Of a stretch of DNA of 64,000 nt, positions 1 to 13,217 are shown one piece after another. The position numbers were made by a program, and so were the translations under genes. This DNA is from Rosa chinensis (Eukaryota > Streptophyta > Magnoliopsida > Rosales > Rosaceae): positions 15,146,141-15,210,140 of the forward strand of contig NC_037089.1 in NCBI RefSeq assembly GCF_002994745.2, read 5' to 3'. The first letter of the stretch is position 1. Each line of letters starts with the position of its first letter. Below the pieces are notes generated by a model, which saw only the letters and a list, made by a program, of their open reading frames with translations, made no database searches and was not told the DNA's origin.

Positions 1-285
1 TTATTGCCCCCAATAGACATCTATTCCCCCTAATAGTCTATTGTCCCTCAATAGACATCTATTACCCCTCAATAGACGTCTATTACCCCCTAATTGAAAG
101 GTAATAGACCTCTATTGCCCCCCAATAGATGTCTATTGCTCACCAATAAAACATTCGGTCACCGGAATGGGAACTAATCTTTTTAAAATTATACAAATAA
201 AACTTTGATTAAAAATAAAAGAAAAAGATATTACATCAATTCAAAACGTCTATTGCCCCCCAATAGACATTCAAATTTTTTTTTT
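1..285. repeat. Palindromic CTATTG/CAATAG minisatellite
   Basis: Short imperfect repeats of about 20-25 bp recur from 1 to about 150 and once more near 250-270. Each carries a pyrimidine block (CCCCC or CCCCT) between the inverted hexamers CTATTG and CAATAG, or the variants CTATTA and TAATAG, so each unit could form a small hairpin. No coding frame runs through it. It may be the edge of a larger element that begins outside the window. Confidence 0.7.
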
Positions 286-1493
<1,208 letters not shown>

Positions 1494-3099
1494 ATGTCAG
1501 CATCCAACTCACAGAAGCACTTTGTTCTAGTCCATGGTGCAGGCCATGGAGCTTGGTGTTGGTACAAAATCAAGCCGAGGCTGGAGTCCGCTGGTCACAA
1601 GGTCACGGCCCTCGATAATGCAGCTTCAGGCATCGACACCAAGTCCCTAGAAGATGTTCATTCACTAGAAGAGTACTCTGAGCCTTTGCTTCAGTTTATC
1701 GGATCACTTGGTCCACAAGAAAAGGTGATCCTTGTAGGTCACAGCCTTGGGGGCATGAACTTGTCTGTTGCCATGGAGAAGTTCCCTGAGAAAATTTCTG
1801 CCGCTGTCTTCCTGGCTGCTTTTCTGCCAGATACCACACACCACCCATGGTATATTGTAGATCAGGTATGTTGTTCTTTCAAGACTCACTTAGCTTTATT
1901 CAAGATTACCGGAATATCGGATAATATAACATGTTATGAAAGATGATTGAACGTCTGATTATGATGTGAAATTATCAGATACTGAATTCGAAGTATGATC
2001 CGGTCCATCACTATTTTGCGGCTAATACAATTAAGCATAGTTTGTAATATACGAGACTGGGTATTGTACGCGAAATCCGACATCATGCTTTGATTATATG
2101 TTAACTGCATTTCAATTCAGATTATTCCTTGAAGAAATCATGCCATTTTCAGCTTCTTAGCCGTCTTTGTCCAACTGTTAGTCAAGTCCATATTGTTAGC
2201 GATGTACTAGTCAAGCTCTTATCCTATTGCTCATCAAGTTCCTGTATAGCTACGTAGTTGACAGGTTAGTCTAGAATTGTCCATGTTGTTATTCAAGTAC
2301 TTTGTCCCCAATGTTTAGTATGAACTTGTCCCTGTTGCTAGTCAAGTTCTTGTCCCTATTGCTAGTCAAATTCTTGTCCTATAGCTAAATAGTTGGGAGG
2401 TTAGCAACTTGGTTTTGGCTTTTGGGAGTCAAATCATTTGAATGCAAATAATAATTGTGGAATCTAGATGCTATTTACTTTACTAAATTACAGTGCTCTT
2501 AATTTGATAACTATATGGTTGTTCTATTCTCCGTGGACAGTTCATGCAAAAATTACCATTAGACAGATGGTTGGACACCCAGTTTGGACAGTTTGGAGAA
2601 GAACCCTTTGCTTCATTTCATTTTGGTCCCAAGTTCTTGGCAACAAGTCTCTATCAACTCAGCCCCATTGAGGTATATTTCTCTCTAAAACACACACTAA
2701 TAGCATAAGTTTCTTCTCAGACTACGATTCTTGATAATCGAATAGGTTGGTTCTTACTTATGGTATGTCTTATTCAAGTTTTCTGAACTGATGCAATTAC
2801 ATTTTGCATGTTCAAAGGATATTGAACTCGCCAAGAGTCTAGTAAGGAAGAGTTCCTTCTTTCGTGAACAAGTGTGTAAGATGAAGAACCTCTCAAATGA
2901 GGGTTATGGATCGGTTACAAGAGTTTATGCAGTTTGTGAGAAGGACATGGTAATAACCAAGGAATTTCAGCATTGGATGATTCAAAATAGTGGGGTTAAA
3001 GATGTGGTGGAGATCAAGGGAGCTGATCATATGCCAATGTTTTCAAAGCCACAAGAACTTTCCAATTCTCTTCTAGAGATAGCACATAAGTACACTTAA
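1494..3099 (+). CDS. Methylesterase (MES / SABP2-like alpha/beta hydrolase), gene 1
   Basis: Three exons: 1494-1865, 2541-2672 and 2818-3099. All introns are phase 0 with GT/AG borders, giving 261 aa, the usual length of cytosolic MES proteins. The ATG at 1494 is chosen because upstream in-frame codons include only a TTG start and the protein then begins just before the family-typical KHFVLVHGAGHGAWCW block (oxyanion-hole region). The catalytic triad is visible: Ser84 in GHSLGG, Asp211 in CEKD, and His239 in GADHM, almost the same spacing as tobacco SABP2. There is no signal peptide, so a cytosolic enzyme is expected. Family members demethylate methyl salicylate, methyl jasmonate or methyl-IAA, and relatives include hydroxynitrile lyases; the substrate cannot be told from sequence. 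One oddity is DNAASG where most relatives, including the other copies here, have DLAASG. It is clearly diverged from copies A and C. Confidence 0.93.
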
Positions 3100-3136
3100 A
3101 ATGTCAGTGAGCTACAATTATGCTAATTGCTAGAAC

Positions 3137-3142
3137 AATAAA
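3137..3142 (+). terminator. Likely poly(A) signal of MES gene 1
   Basis: AATAAA lies 38 bp after the MES stop codon. Plant poly(A) signals are loose, so this is a plausible near-upstream element only. Confidence 0.45.
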
Positions 3143-3484
3143 TTGCAGCCTAGAAAGTTCTAGTTTGCTCTTTCTTTTGTTAATATGAACAATGTGAGTG
3201 CTTGTATTTGTATAAACATCTATTGCGACTTCATTTCAATTTCGAAGTTTTCAATTTATGTCAAAATCACTTTTCCATCTAGTTGTGTTGAACCCCCTTG
3301 AGCAACATACAAATATCAATTCTTGTCTTAGGATGAAGGCCCTCGTCTGTTGGGTAAAATAATGCTGCAATCAAAATTGTTTGTTTCTAGGCACAGAAGC
3401 ATGTAAGAGTTCAATTCTAAAATTAGGAGTTAATAAGATGTTGATTCCATATAGAGATTTTTCAGGAACATTTCTTTCAACATC

Positions 3485-5605
3485 CTATGTGGTATAAATA
3501 GGTTCATCAAGTTCATCTCTTTGAGATCTTACCATGTTTCCTTGTAGCCAATGCAGTGCATCTTCGGCTTCACCAACCTCTTCCTTAGATTGAACACCAG
3601 AACTGAATACCTGAATATTCTTCTTATCCTCAATCCAGCTCAGCCCAGGATCCTTCTCTAACGTCAGTTCTTTAATCTTTCTCCTTATTTCTACAACCTT
3701 ATCCCATTTTCCGGCAGCAGCATAGAGATTTGAAAGCAAGATATGTGTTGCACTGTCTTCTGCATCAACCTTTAGAACCTGCTCTGCTGCATGAACTCCT
3801 ATCTCCAAGTTCTTATGGATGACGCACGAGCTCAGCAAAGTTCTCCACAGTTCAAGATTATCTTCATTAAATGGTGACTTGATAATAAGTTCCTCTGCCT
3901 CATTCAGTAGTCGAGCTCGACTTAACAAACTAACCATGCAAGAGCAGTGCTTAGGCCCAGGTGGGATACCATTCTCCTTCATACAATTCCACAAGAACTT
4001 TCCTACTTCAACCAACCCACTGTGGTTGCAAGCTGAGAGTAGAGACAGAAATGTTACTTGGTCTGGTACGAGACCATGTTTTTGGATCTCAAAAAAGAGC
4101 TTCAATGCTTCTTCTGCCATGCCATGTTGACTATATCCCCCAAGCATCGAGTTCCAACATTTCAAATCAGGCTCCAAAACTTGGGAAAATATACAATAAG
4201 CAGATTCAAGGCAACCGTTTTTTGCATACATATCCACCAGACTCCCGCATACAGACATTTCAACATCAAATCCTGTTTTTAAGGCCTGCGAGTGAATCAT
4301 CTCACCTTGTTTTAACATGGCCAGGTCGGAACAAGCACTCAAAGCTCCACTCAGAGCAAAGCTGTCAACCTTATGGCTTTCCTTGCACATTTCTTTGAAG
4401 AACTTAATTGCACTCTCCCCATCAGCCAATCTCGAATAACCCATGATCATCTCAGTCCAGAGAATAACATCCTTCTCAGAAATAGAATAAAATGCCTTTT
4501 GAGCACTATCCGTTTCGCTGTTCTTGAAGTACATAGACACTAGTGCAGTTCCTACAAATATACTCTTCTCGAGTCCTACTTTTATGACTTGAGCATGAAG
4601 AAGCTTACCATAGTCAGTAGCAAGGTATGTACCTGCTGCAGATATGATAGCTGCATAAGTATATTCATCTGGTTTAAGATAACACAATCTTTTCAACCGG
4701 GCAAACAAATTCATCGCCTTCTCCCCATCCTCATTTTCTGAATACCCAGCAATCATTGTGTTCCATGAAACCAAATCCGGGCTGTCCATTTTATTAAACA
4801 CACTAAAAGCTGCTTGGGTGTCACCAGAGTTACAATACATATCAAGCAGTGAATTCTCCAAAGCCAAATCAGCTTGTGTGCTTGAAACTATGACTCGGGC
4901 ATGGATGATTTTCCCCAGATTCAAATATCTCAATCTGCTACACACATTCAAAACCATTGAATATGTGAACTGAGTAGGAATAACTCCAGTCCTCAACATA
5001 CCATCAAACAAACGAAGCCCTTCCTTGTTCTTACCATTCTTCAAATACCCGAAAATCATCGAATTCCAAGCCACAACATCTCTATCAACCATTCCCCCGA
5101 AAACTCTGCTAGCAGATACCAAATCCCCACAGCTGGAATACATCCCAAGCAGAGCTGTCTGAAGATACACATCATTCAAGAACCCGCATTTCACAACTTG
5201 TGCATGAACCAAAGAGCCAACCAACCAATCCTCAAGAGTACATGAGGCTTGTATCACACTCGTGAAAGTCGAAACATTTGGCATGAGACATTCAACTCCC
5301 ATTGGTTTTAGCAATGTCAATGCCAAACCAGCAGTGTCTGAACTCCGGGAATAGGCTGCAGCCAGCGCATTGAACGAAACAAGACTTCTTTGAGGCATTT
5401 CTTCGAACACCTTGCGTGCATCTCCGAGGGAGCCGCACCGTGCATACATAGATAGCACATTGTTGTACAGGAACACAGAACGCGAGGCGATAGTTGTGGT
5501 GGTTAGGAGAAGCGCGTGGAGTCGACGCGCTTCCCTGAGCGAGTTTATGGCGGTGCATTTTTGTATTAAAGCCGCTACTAGAGAGGGTTCACACAACGGT
5601 GGCAT
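3485..5605 (-). CDS. Pentatricopeptide repeat protein, PLS class with E motif
   Basis: Single-exon gene of 706 aa starting at the ATG at 5603-5605. Almost the whole protein is PPR repeats of the PLS type; the recurring blocks such as DVVAWNSMIFGYLKNGK, DLVSWNTMIAGYSENE and DLKCWNSMLGGYSQHG are diagnostic. The C-terminus carries an E domain (PGLSWIEDKK near residue 650) and no DYW deaminase domain. Such proteins bind organellar RNA and act mostly in C-to-U editing, splicing or processing in mitochondria or plastids, with a deaminase supplied in trans when the DYW domain is absent. It resembles the Arabidopsis protein At3g50420 by recollection, not by search. It is convergent with MES gene 1, with about 385 bp between their stops, and divergent from the Lines gene across a 213-bp gap that contains an AT microsatellite. 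Confidence 0.95.
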   Translation of the reverse strand: MPPLCEPSLVAALIQKCTAINSLREARRLHALLLTTTTIASRSVFLYNNVLSMYARCGSLGDARKVFEEMPQRSLVSFNALAAAYSRSSDTAGLALTLLKPMGVECLMPNVSTFTSVIQASCTLEDWLVGSLVHAQVVKCGFLNDVYLQTALLGMYSSCGDLVSASRVFGGMVDRDVVAWNSMIFGYLKNGKNKEGLRLFDGMLRTGVIPTQFTYSMVLNVCSRLRYLNLGKIIHARVIVSSTQADLALENSLLDMYCNSGDTQAAFSVFNKMDSPDLVSWNTMIAGYSENEDGEKAMNLFARLKRLCYLKPDEYTYAAIISAAGTYLATDYGKLLHAQVIKVGLEKSIFVGTALVSMYFKNSETDSAQKAFYSISEKDVILWTEMIMGYSRLADGESAIKFFKEMCKESHKVDSFALSGALSACSDLAMLKQGEMIHSQALKTGFDVEMSVCGSLVDMYAKNGCLESAYCIFSQVLEPDLKCWNSMLGGYSQHGMAEEALKLFFEIQKHGLVPDQVTFLSLLSACNHSGLVEVGKFLWNCMKENGIPPGPKHCSCMVSLLSRARLLNEAEELIIKSPFNEDNLELWRTLLSSCVIHKNLEIGVHAAEQVLKVDAEDSATHILLSNLYAAAGKWDKVVEIRRKIKELTLEKDPGLSWIEDKKNIQVFSSGVQSKEEVGEAEDALHWLQGNMVRSQRDELDEPIYTT

Positions 5606-5682
5606 ATAAAACGGCGTCGTTTGGCGCCCTTTTACCCGCCAAAAAAATGAGTCTCTTGGTTTTTCCCAAGTAGAATAATTTT

Positions 5683-5684
<2 letters not shown>

Positions 5685-5728
<44 letters not shown>
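5685..5728. repeat. (AT)n microsatellite
   Basis: About 22 AT units in the short divergent spacer between the PPR gene and the Lines homolog, probably inside the shared promoter region. Confidence 0.95.
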
Positions 5729-5732
<4 letters not shown>

Positions 5733-5818
5733 AAGCGTCACCTTGAGCCTAAACGCACCGTTTCGTTGTCTCTGAAATCTCAGACTCTCAATTTTCGAAG
5801 CTGAAGCGTCGATTCAAA

Positions 5819-8800
5819 ATGTGCAGCGATTCAAATCTGACGAAGCTTCACCGTCTGATTGACGATTCTCTCCGTTCGTACACAGTGAGTTTTCACAATT
5901 TGGGGTTTTCAATTTGGGGGCTTTTCAATTTAGGGTTTTCAATCTGGGGCTTTTGCAGGAACCAGATGTCGTTTCGGTAGCGAAAGAGAGAGAAATTCTG
6001 GTCAGTCTCTCTCAGATTCTTCGGCAAGTGAAGCTCTGGATTGGAGAAGTTGATTCCGATTCTGATAATGTGAGTCAGTTTCTATCTGGAAACTGTAAAA
6101 AGTACATTTCTTGGCGGTAAAACCGTGTAAAGGTTCAAACTTTGAAGTTTATTGAGTTAATGTTCGTGATCAGGGAGTGGTGATTGGATTGGATTTTGAG
6201 AATGAGTGTATGTGTCTGAGTAAAATCTTAACTCACATGGTAAGTTTGTTTTTTAACTTTGAGTGAATGAATCACATGGTTTAAGAAAATCAAAGTTTGT
6301 TGCTTTTCCAACAGATTGTTTTGCTAACAGTGGAGAGTCAATATGTGAAGCATCTGGCCTGCAATGTTCTAGCTGCTGTCTCCGAATTCGTGGCGGCTTC
6401 GGTATGTTACAGTTTCTATTGCATTTTTCAAGCAGTTTTGTATGGCATTTTAGTGAGGTTTAATGGTTGATTATATGTGTTTTTGTAGGGAAGCCACTGG
6501 GATGCCTTTATTCGTTTGTTGTGTGATTGTATGGATTTGGCAATCACTGCGGCAGTTTCATGTTCTACATCGACTTTGGCAACTGGAGCTAGTGATCTTT
6601 GTTTTAGTTCATTGAGTTTAATTCTCGTGCTAAAACCTAAGGTGAAAAATGGTGACTGGTCTGTAGCGGCTGGTGTTGTTCGGGTGCTACGTGATATACT
6701 GAAGTATTTGAAGTCTGAGGATGATGACGAACTTGTTGAAGTGTTCATTGAGGCTGTTAATTCTTTTCTTTCAACAGTGCCTTGGGATTTATTGCATGAG
6801 ATTCGTGTTGGTCCAAATGCTGATGCTCTGAAATGCTCCAGGGCAGATGTTTCATTCCAAAGAACCTTGTTTCTAGGAAACTTGATTCAGTTTCTCTGTT
6901 CCTTGGTCGAGCAAGGCGGTGTTGTCGATGCTCCAGGTGGATCTCTAGACAAGCATCATCCAGTGTTTTCTAGAATCATCAAGCTTGTACCGAAGCTTTT
7001 ACGTTTATGCCTTGGGGAGCAAGCGGATTGTGTTATCTCTAACAACTGCATCTCTCAATACTTTAAACACAAGTTATTGGTAAGAGTTAACCTGAGTCTT
7101 TTCTTTGATTGTTATAGAATCTTAGGTACGTTGGTTTGGGTGCTATGCAGAAACTCTGAGAATGAACAAATGGTTTGATGTCATGAAGCTTTTTAAAGTG
7201 TCGTTTTTCCAAAAGTAGTATTTACCGCTACAAAAGGGCCAAGTAGCAGACTTCACTGCTAATAATATATTGATTTGGGTTGAGACTGTTGAGAAATACC
7301 TAGACACAAAAAAAATAGTTCCCTACATCTTTTGAAAATGTGAGATTTTTTATACTGTGATTTTACTGGAGACATGTTTGTTCACAATTACCTGGGAGTA
7401 TGAGATATTTGTGCAAATATATTAGACTCCTGCTTATGTGTTATGAGTGTTTGTGATTACTACCATAGAATTGATTGCAAGTACACTGTAAAACATATCC
7501 TGCAGGTGCTAATGATCAGGCTCATTGTCCAAACTTGTCCAGAATCCTCAATTCTTGTTTCATGGTTGCAACTTATCCATTATTACTTTGAAGAGCTTTT
7601 GCGGCAACCCATTTCTACCCTGGAGTGTAATCAGGAAGATTGTTTGGAAGGCTCTCCATTTCTATCCAGTGTTTCTGATTCAGAAGTAAATAGTCTGTCT
7701 TCTCGCCATCTGCAAAGACAGGCTGTGTTCCTTTTTCTGAGGTGTTCTTTTAGTTTGATTAACTCAAATGGAGGCACTAACAGAAAATGTGCTTGTGCAA
7801 GTTGGAATTTATGCTTGGACTATGACTCAAATGCAGAGTTGCAGTGTTGTGGAAGAAAGGAAGGACTGTTGGAGCTTAATAACTGGCTTCAAGGACATCT
7901 TCCAACTGATATGTTAGTGGACCTTGAAATGTATTTTGAAAAATGTGCAGACTTTGCCAAATCCTTCCTCCAACTATATATCAAAGAGGTGCCCCATTCT
8001 CATCTGAATTCACTATAGTTTTGAAATTGTATTATGTCTGTATCCAACTTTTTAGCCGATTACTTTCCATGTTTGTTTGTCTGTGTGCATCATCTTTTCA
8101 ACAAGTTTGCTATACTATTTGCAATTTTTCTTAGTCATATGTCCTTATTTCTTGGCTTAATCTTCAACTGTAGGATGATGTATTATTCAGAGTGCTCTTG
8201 CAATTGCTTTGTGTACCTTGTCCTGCAGAGAAACAGTACGGAATTAATATCCTAGTTTTTCCATCTTGTAAAATATATGGTAACTGTTTCCTTCTAACAA
8301 GTTTTTGGATTTGATACAGGTTTGAAGAGGAAAGGGGATCATTTCAGGATTCAAAGGGCAATGTGCTTTTCTTTGTCTCAGATCTTTTCAATCCTGTACT
8401 CTTATTCCATCTATTTCTTGTAGAGGTAAAAATGCTGCCAGTTTTGTACATCTAATTACCCCCATTTCCACCTTGCAATAATCTTTTTGTTGAATTGTTG
8501 GTATTTACTTTTCGTTTGGGGAGGGAAGATAAATGGAATTTTTTTTTCTTCTATTCTGTAGTTAAGCTATGACCATCAGGTGCTTCTTGATTACCTTATT
8601 TCAAAAGATACTGGAATCAGTTGTGCAGAATATCTTTTAAGGTACATTATGAAGTTACAAAAAGTCTTCTTGCACTCCACTACTATTTGTTTGTTTCAAT
8701 TCTGCAGTTCGCTGGTATTAGAACAATAATTTAGTTAACTCTAGAGAATTGCAATTGATTGCCAGTCATTGTATCTCTGACTTTGTGTTGAATGCATTCT

Positions 8801-9333
8801 TCTATAGGTGCTTGCGTAAAGTGTGTGATTCATGGAGCTTATTTGTGGAATTTCCACCGAGTGGACAAGCTATAAATCGATCATCTTGCAAGAAAAGAAA
8901 AGTTTCATTGAATGGGTCGAGTTTCTGTGGAGCAGATTTGTTTGCGCTAGTGAAAGACTCTGGAGGTTTGTTTCTTGAAGATGAATGTGATGATGAAAAC
9001 AAATATGATTTCAAGCACACTCGAGAGAATTTCCAAAAAGCCAAAGAGTGCTTAATTTCGTTGAAAAATTCGATTGAAAGTCTCCACCAAAAGAATCTAT
9101 TTCCCTACAATCCTAATGCTCTTTTGAACCGGTGCGTGTCTTTGGAATGAGTTCCATTTTGCTTCTCGGTCAACAATTAGCCAATCTAATTTATGATATA
9201 ATCTAATCTGTGGAGCTATGGAGTTTATTGTTATTTTAAACAATAATGAACGTGAACTATCCAAACTGAACTTCTTGCTCTTGCTTGCAGCTTAATGAGG
9301 TTTCAGGAACTCTGTTTCGAGGAGGAAAAATAA
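5819..9333 (+). CDS. Protein Lines homolog (LINES N- and C-terminal domains)
   Basis: Eleven exons can be joined in one frame with GT/AG borders: 5819-5884, 5959-6069, 6174-6239, 6315-6401, 6489-7079, 7506-7988, 8174-8235, 8320-8425, 8562-8641, 8808-9131 and 9291-9333. The product is about 672 aa, in the size range of eukaryotic Lines proteins. It is mostly helical and leucine-rich, as expected of an ARM-like fold. The C-terminus has FPYNPNALLNR in exon 10 continued by LMRFQELC in exon 11, the short motif I associate with the Lines C-terminal domain; a KKRK patch (exon 10) may be a nuclear signal. Drosophila lines modulates Wnt/Brachyenteron signalling and human LINS1 is linked to cognition; the plant role is unknown to me. 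The family name rests on memory of that motif, so the structure is surer than the name. Two damaged copies occur at 14.7 and 40.4 kb. Confidence 0.8.
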
Positions 9334-10472
9334 ACTTGTACAAGGTTGTGGGGACTTTGGATTACTTCCCAGCATAAAGTTTTGCAGAGCTCATTTATTC
9401 CTTTGAAGTTAAAGTCATAAAAGGAGATGCTGCCAACCAGTGAGGCCTAGTCTAAAGGTTTTATGTGAAGAGTTCCACATAACTGGGAGTCAAAAGGAGT
9501 AGGTTTTACGTTGATAATTATTTGGCGTTAAATCTGATATAACAGATTTCCGTCTTTCATGATCCTTCTAGAGTTTTGTTACCAGCTTTTCTAATTTGCT
9601 TTTTTATTTATTTTTTTTTTTATGATTTCCATCCATCTTATTTTTCTTTTATAACCTTTTTCATGAAATTCTCTGTTTTTCTTTTTGTTAAACTTTTGCA
9701 TAAACAACATAGATATGAACTATTCTATTTGATGTGTAAATAAAGGAGTGTCGGCCCCGAGACTCATCACCTTCGCATGTTTAACTTTCTTTGGCTCTAT
9801 CTTTCCGAGCAAGATCAGCAAGTCCTTTGTTAATTTAATTCCCTGCTATTGGATAAAGGAGGAATTAACAAGTGGATGAGTGAGAATACTCGTAGATTTA
9901 TACTTGGTTCCAAACGACTTAAGCATTGTACGGTAGCAATTCATGTACTAGACTGTAGAATCTGCGAGAGAGAATAATGCAGTTCGTTTGATTGAACCAT
10001 GAAGACCTCTGTGCCTTTAAATTATTGGAGATGTTCAAAGGAAGGAGAATGTAAAATCTATGATAGGACAAGTGGAGTGCGATCTTGTTGTCATGAAAAT
10101 AATATTAGAGAAAGAAAAGAGGTTCATGGGTTCAGATCATTTCCCTGTTTCACGAAATCTTAGAATTACATAATAGATTTGTGCACGGGTGATGCTTCTA
10201 GATCTTGATCAGTGCAAGCTTTATGTAAACGAGAGAAACACTACCGAAGATTAGTCCTACCTGAGACATTAGGATCACTTTCACTAGAAACGGTAGGAGA
10301 AGGTGACTTTTATACCTAGGAATGATTAGTCTACCCGCCAAAGCTGAGTTTTTTTTTTCTTTTTTTTTTTCAAAAAGACTACAACTGACTTTTCAAATCG
10401 TAATCATCTTATCTTTGTATTAATAAATGGAAAACGCGTGAGGAATAAATGAAGGATTTGGGTTCCTCCGAG

Positions 10473-10480
10473 TATATAAG
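10473..10480 (+). promoter_or_regulatory. TATA box of MES A
   Basis: TATATAAG sits 35 bp before the ATG at 10516, so the 5' leader would be only about 10 nt. The same box is kept in block C and lost in block B (TATGGAAG) and in fragment D (TATGAAAG), in line with their dead coding regions. Confidence 0.7.
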
Positions 10481-10515
10481 CAAGACCAGAGCACATGCAG
10501 GCTTAGGAAAGACTG

Positions 10516-11662
10516 ATGAAAATGGAGAATATGAGAGTGAAGCATTTTGTGCCTTTTCTTTTGCTTCTTTGCTTGGCAAGAATCTGTACTAATATTGTTG
10601 CAGCTGACCAAATCTCATCTGGGAAGAAGCATTTTGTGCTGGTTCATGGAGCTGGTCACGGAGCGTGGTGTTGGTATAAGCTGGCTACTCTATTGAACTC
10701 CGCAGGTCACAATGTTACAACTCTAGACCTTGCAGCATCTGGTATCAACCCGATCCAGGTACAGCAAGTTCATTCGTTCTCAGACTACGTTGAGCCATTG
10801 ATCAAATTTCTAGGGTCTCTGTTACCAAAGGAGAGGGTTATCCTGGTTGGCCACAGCATGGGTGGGGCCGGGATATCAATTGCCATGGAGAGGTTCCCTG
10901 AGAAAATTGCTGCAGCTGTTTATGCCACTGCTTTGATGCCTGGTCCTGCTCTGAGTTACTTGACTATTTTTAAGAAGGTAATGACTTCCACACCACACCT
11001 ATACTTTTTTCATATGATATATTAAGGGTGAGTATTCACATGATCTTAATGTTGTTGCAAACTCTACAGATTCAGGAAACATTGGTGTCAGCTGACGTTC
11101 AGTATAGATATGATCAGGGGGCCAACAAACCTCCAACCTCGCTACTCGTTGGACCAAAACTATTGTCTTCGAGATTGTACCAGCTATCGCCACCAGAGGT
11201 AAACTTAGAAAAGTGAATCATTGTGCTTAGCACTATTAATTCATCTTTACAAGTGACATGTGTAATGTTCTTGCATGTAAGAAACAATCTATTTTTCAAA
11301 ACAAAGTAACAGCATGATCCAGGTTCAATTTTCAGTTGGTGAGCTAATACTGTTCCTGTTTTCTTCTGTGTTATTGATGGATCAATGGACAGGATCTAAA
11401 ACTAGCATTGTCATTGGTGAGATTTTCCCCTCTATTTATTGAAGAAATAAAACTCACTGAGGAGAAGTACGGATTGGTTCCAAGAGTTTTCATCGTGTGT
11501 GACCAAGACCTTTCAATAGAGGAGGATCTGCAAACGTGGATGATCAGGAAGAATCCCCCAAATGAAGTGAAGGTGATAAATGGTTCCGATCACATGGTCA
11601 TGTTCTCTAGACCATTGGAGCTGTTCTCCAACCTCCTGAACGTTGCTGAGAAATATTCTTAA
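10516..11662 (+). CDS. Methylesterase-family hydrolase with N-terminal signal peptide, gene A
   Basis: Three exons, 10516-10977, 11070-11198 and 11393-11662, phase 0 introns, 286 aa. Residues 1-30 form a short basic start followed by a hydrophobic stretch (FVPFLLLLCLARIC) and a small-residue region, which looks like a secretory signal peptide; classical MES/SABP2 proteins lack one. The hydrolase domain starts near residue 38 (KHFVLVHGAGHGAWCW). Ser114 in GHSMGG, Asp236 in CDQD and His264 in GSDHM fit the catalytic triad. The role is probably hydrolysis of a small methyl ester, or a related esterase or lyase activity, in the secretory pathway or apoplast; substrate unknown. It differs from gene C by about 11 residues, so the duplication is fairly recent. 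Gly119 (GGAG) replaces the Val of gene C right after the nucleophile elbow. Confidence 0.92.
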
Positions 11663-11803
11663 AGATCTTGATTACCCAGCTAGTTATAAATTACTAGTTA
11701 GAAGCCTAGAAATTCATTAGTGTATGAATAATTGAAGTAGATTAGCTACCCTCTTTGGTGACTATATATATATATATACACACACACGAATAACTTCTCA
11801 GAA

Positions 11804-11809
11804 AATAAA
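11804..11809 (+). terminator. Possible poly(A) signal of MES A
   Basis: AATAAA about 140 bp after the stop codon, after a short TA/CA microsatellite (11763-11787). It is conserved in block C, though the whole block is duplicated, so conservation adds little. Confidence 0.35.
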
Positions 11810-12444
11810 TCACATTTTTGGTGTAAACTATTCTTACAAAATTACCACTAGAAGTCCTTTTGAAAAATAAAAATAAGTCTCATTTGGACTATTATCTGTC
11901 GTAATTTTCTCTTTGTTTTTCTTTTTGCCGACTCTGAACTTTTCTTATTAGCAGTACAAAACCAACAAGTATATATGTCAAGGGTGGAAAATAAGTAAGA
12001 GTGTTGGCCTTTAGAGTCGTCGCCAGTGCATGTTTAACTGTCTTCGACTCGTGGCTTTTGTAGCTAGATCAGCTAATCCTTTGATCACTTAATCGCCTAC
12101 TAGAGTTTACAATGTCTGCAATAACTACAAAGGCGAATTGATAAAGGATGAGTGAGAACACCCAGATTTATACGTGGTTCTAATTTCTAAACCGCTTGTA
12201 CATGCCCGTGCCGTGTCCCATAAGTATATGAGCTTCTTAAGCATAATTGTACAGGTGCAACTTACGTTCAAAACTGTAGAATCTGCTACAGAAAATAATG
12301 CAGTTCATTTGATTTAACTATGATCAAGCTACCCTTGCGGTTGGAATTATAATTATTTGAATTTTTCGAGTCCAAGTGTAGCTGTAAGACAGACGTGTGT
12401 AGTGGGATGCCCATAGGATCTTCTTATCCATCAGAGTTTTCCGA

Positions 12445-13052
12445 TTTTTAAGAGGATGCGTCTATTTCCACTATACTAACTACTTTATTTACCCTATAAC
12501 AAAAAATTTTCTTTAAAATCCCAAAATTGTCCTTAACAACAATTATTAACAGAAAACAATGAAAATGAGAAATCAATTTTTTTTTTATTAAAACTTTACC
12601 CAACAGACTTCCTAATTATGAATTATCATAACAGCTTTCTATACCAAAAAATAATAACTACCATCTTAGCTTCTTCATCGCTAGCCGACCAAACAAATAA
12701 TTAGACGAAATTTCCAAGTTATAGCAACAAGAGAAAAGCATTGTTCGTTAGTATTATTTTGTTCTACTTCATGTGACTCGTGTTTGATTCTATGTTATAA
12801 TAGTTGATGAAGGGAGAAAATAGAGAAGAGGGAAAAAAAAAAGTAAAAAAAAAACTAGAAGGCATGGGGTTGATGGTGTGCTAATTTTCTTTTTCTTTTT
12901 CCTTTTCCGATTTCACATTTTCAATGGTAAAATCTTTTTTTCTTTTTAAAATTATTTAAGGGTGAAATTAGAAATTTAATGATAAAAATTTAATTATAGG
13001 GTGAACAAAGCATTTGGTAGGTAGGGTGGAAATAACCTCACCCTTTTTAAGA
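12445..13052. mobile_element. Non-autonomous MULE-like element with 9-bp TSD
   Basis: A 590-bp AT-rich sequence (12454-13043) is bounded by the perfect 9-bp direct repeat TTTTTAAGA (12445-12453 and 13044-13052). The ends form imperfect terminal inverted repeats, GGATGCGTCTATTTCCAC against the complement of the right end GGGTGAGGTTATTTCCAC, extending inward through the shared CCCTATAA. No coding capacity. A 9-bp TSD is the Mutator superfamily signature. Confidence 0.8.
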
Positions 13053-13217
13053 TCAATTTTTTGGGTGGCCACTGCCAACTAATATATACATGTTATTCTG
13101 GGAGGCCATTGCTGACTTATTAGGCTCAAATTTTTTTTTTGAAAGAGATTATCATCAAGTTTACTAGTAAGAGTTGAAGATTGAAGAAGATGACTTTGCT
13201 ACCTAGGCGGCTGCTAA

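Larger units (their letters stand above)
9515..12445. repeat. Segmental duplication block A (MES A with flanks)
   Basis: From the spacer after the Lines gene to the region past MES A, this sequence recurs with the same order at 41.5-44.4 kb (block C, nearly identical over the MES gene) and, with large losses, at 17.4-20.7 kb (block B). Landmarks shared by all three are the 'cagatttc...tctttc' stretch near 9545, the 'gccttt.aattattgg' stretch near 10010, the conserved leader of the MES gene, and the downstream 'gtgggatgcccatagg' near 12400. Confidence 0.9.

Noticed and set aside
3819..5609. Several plus-strand frames of 65-145 codons
   Set aside because: They lie antisense to the strong PPR gene and show no domains of their own.
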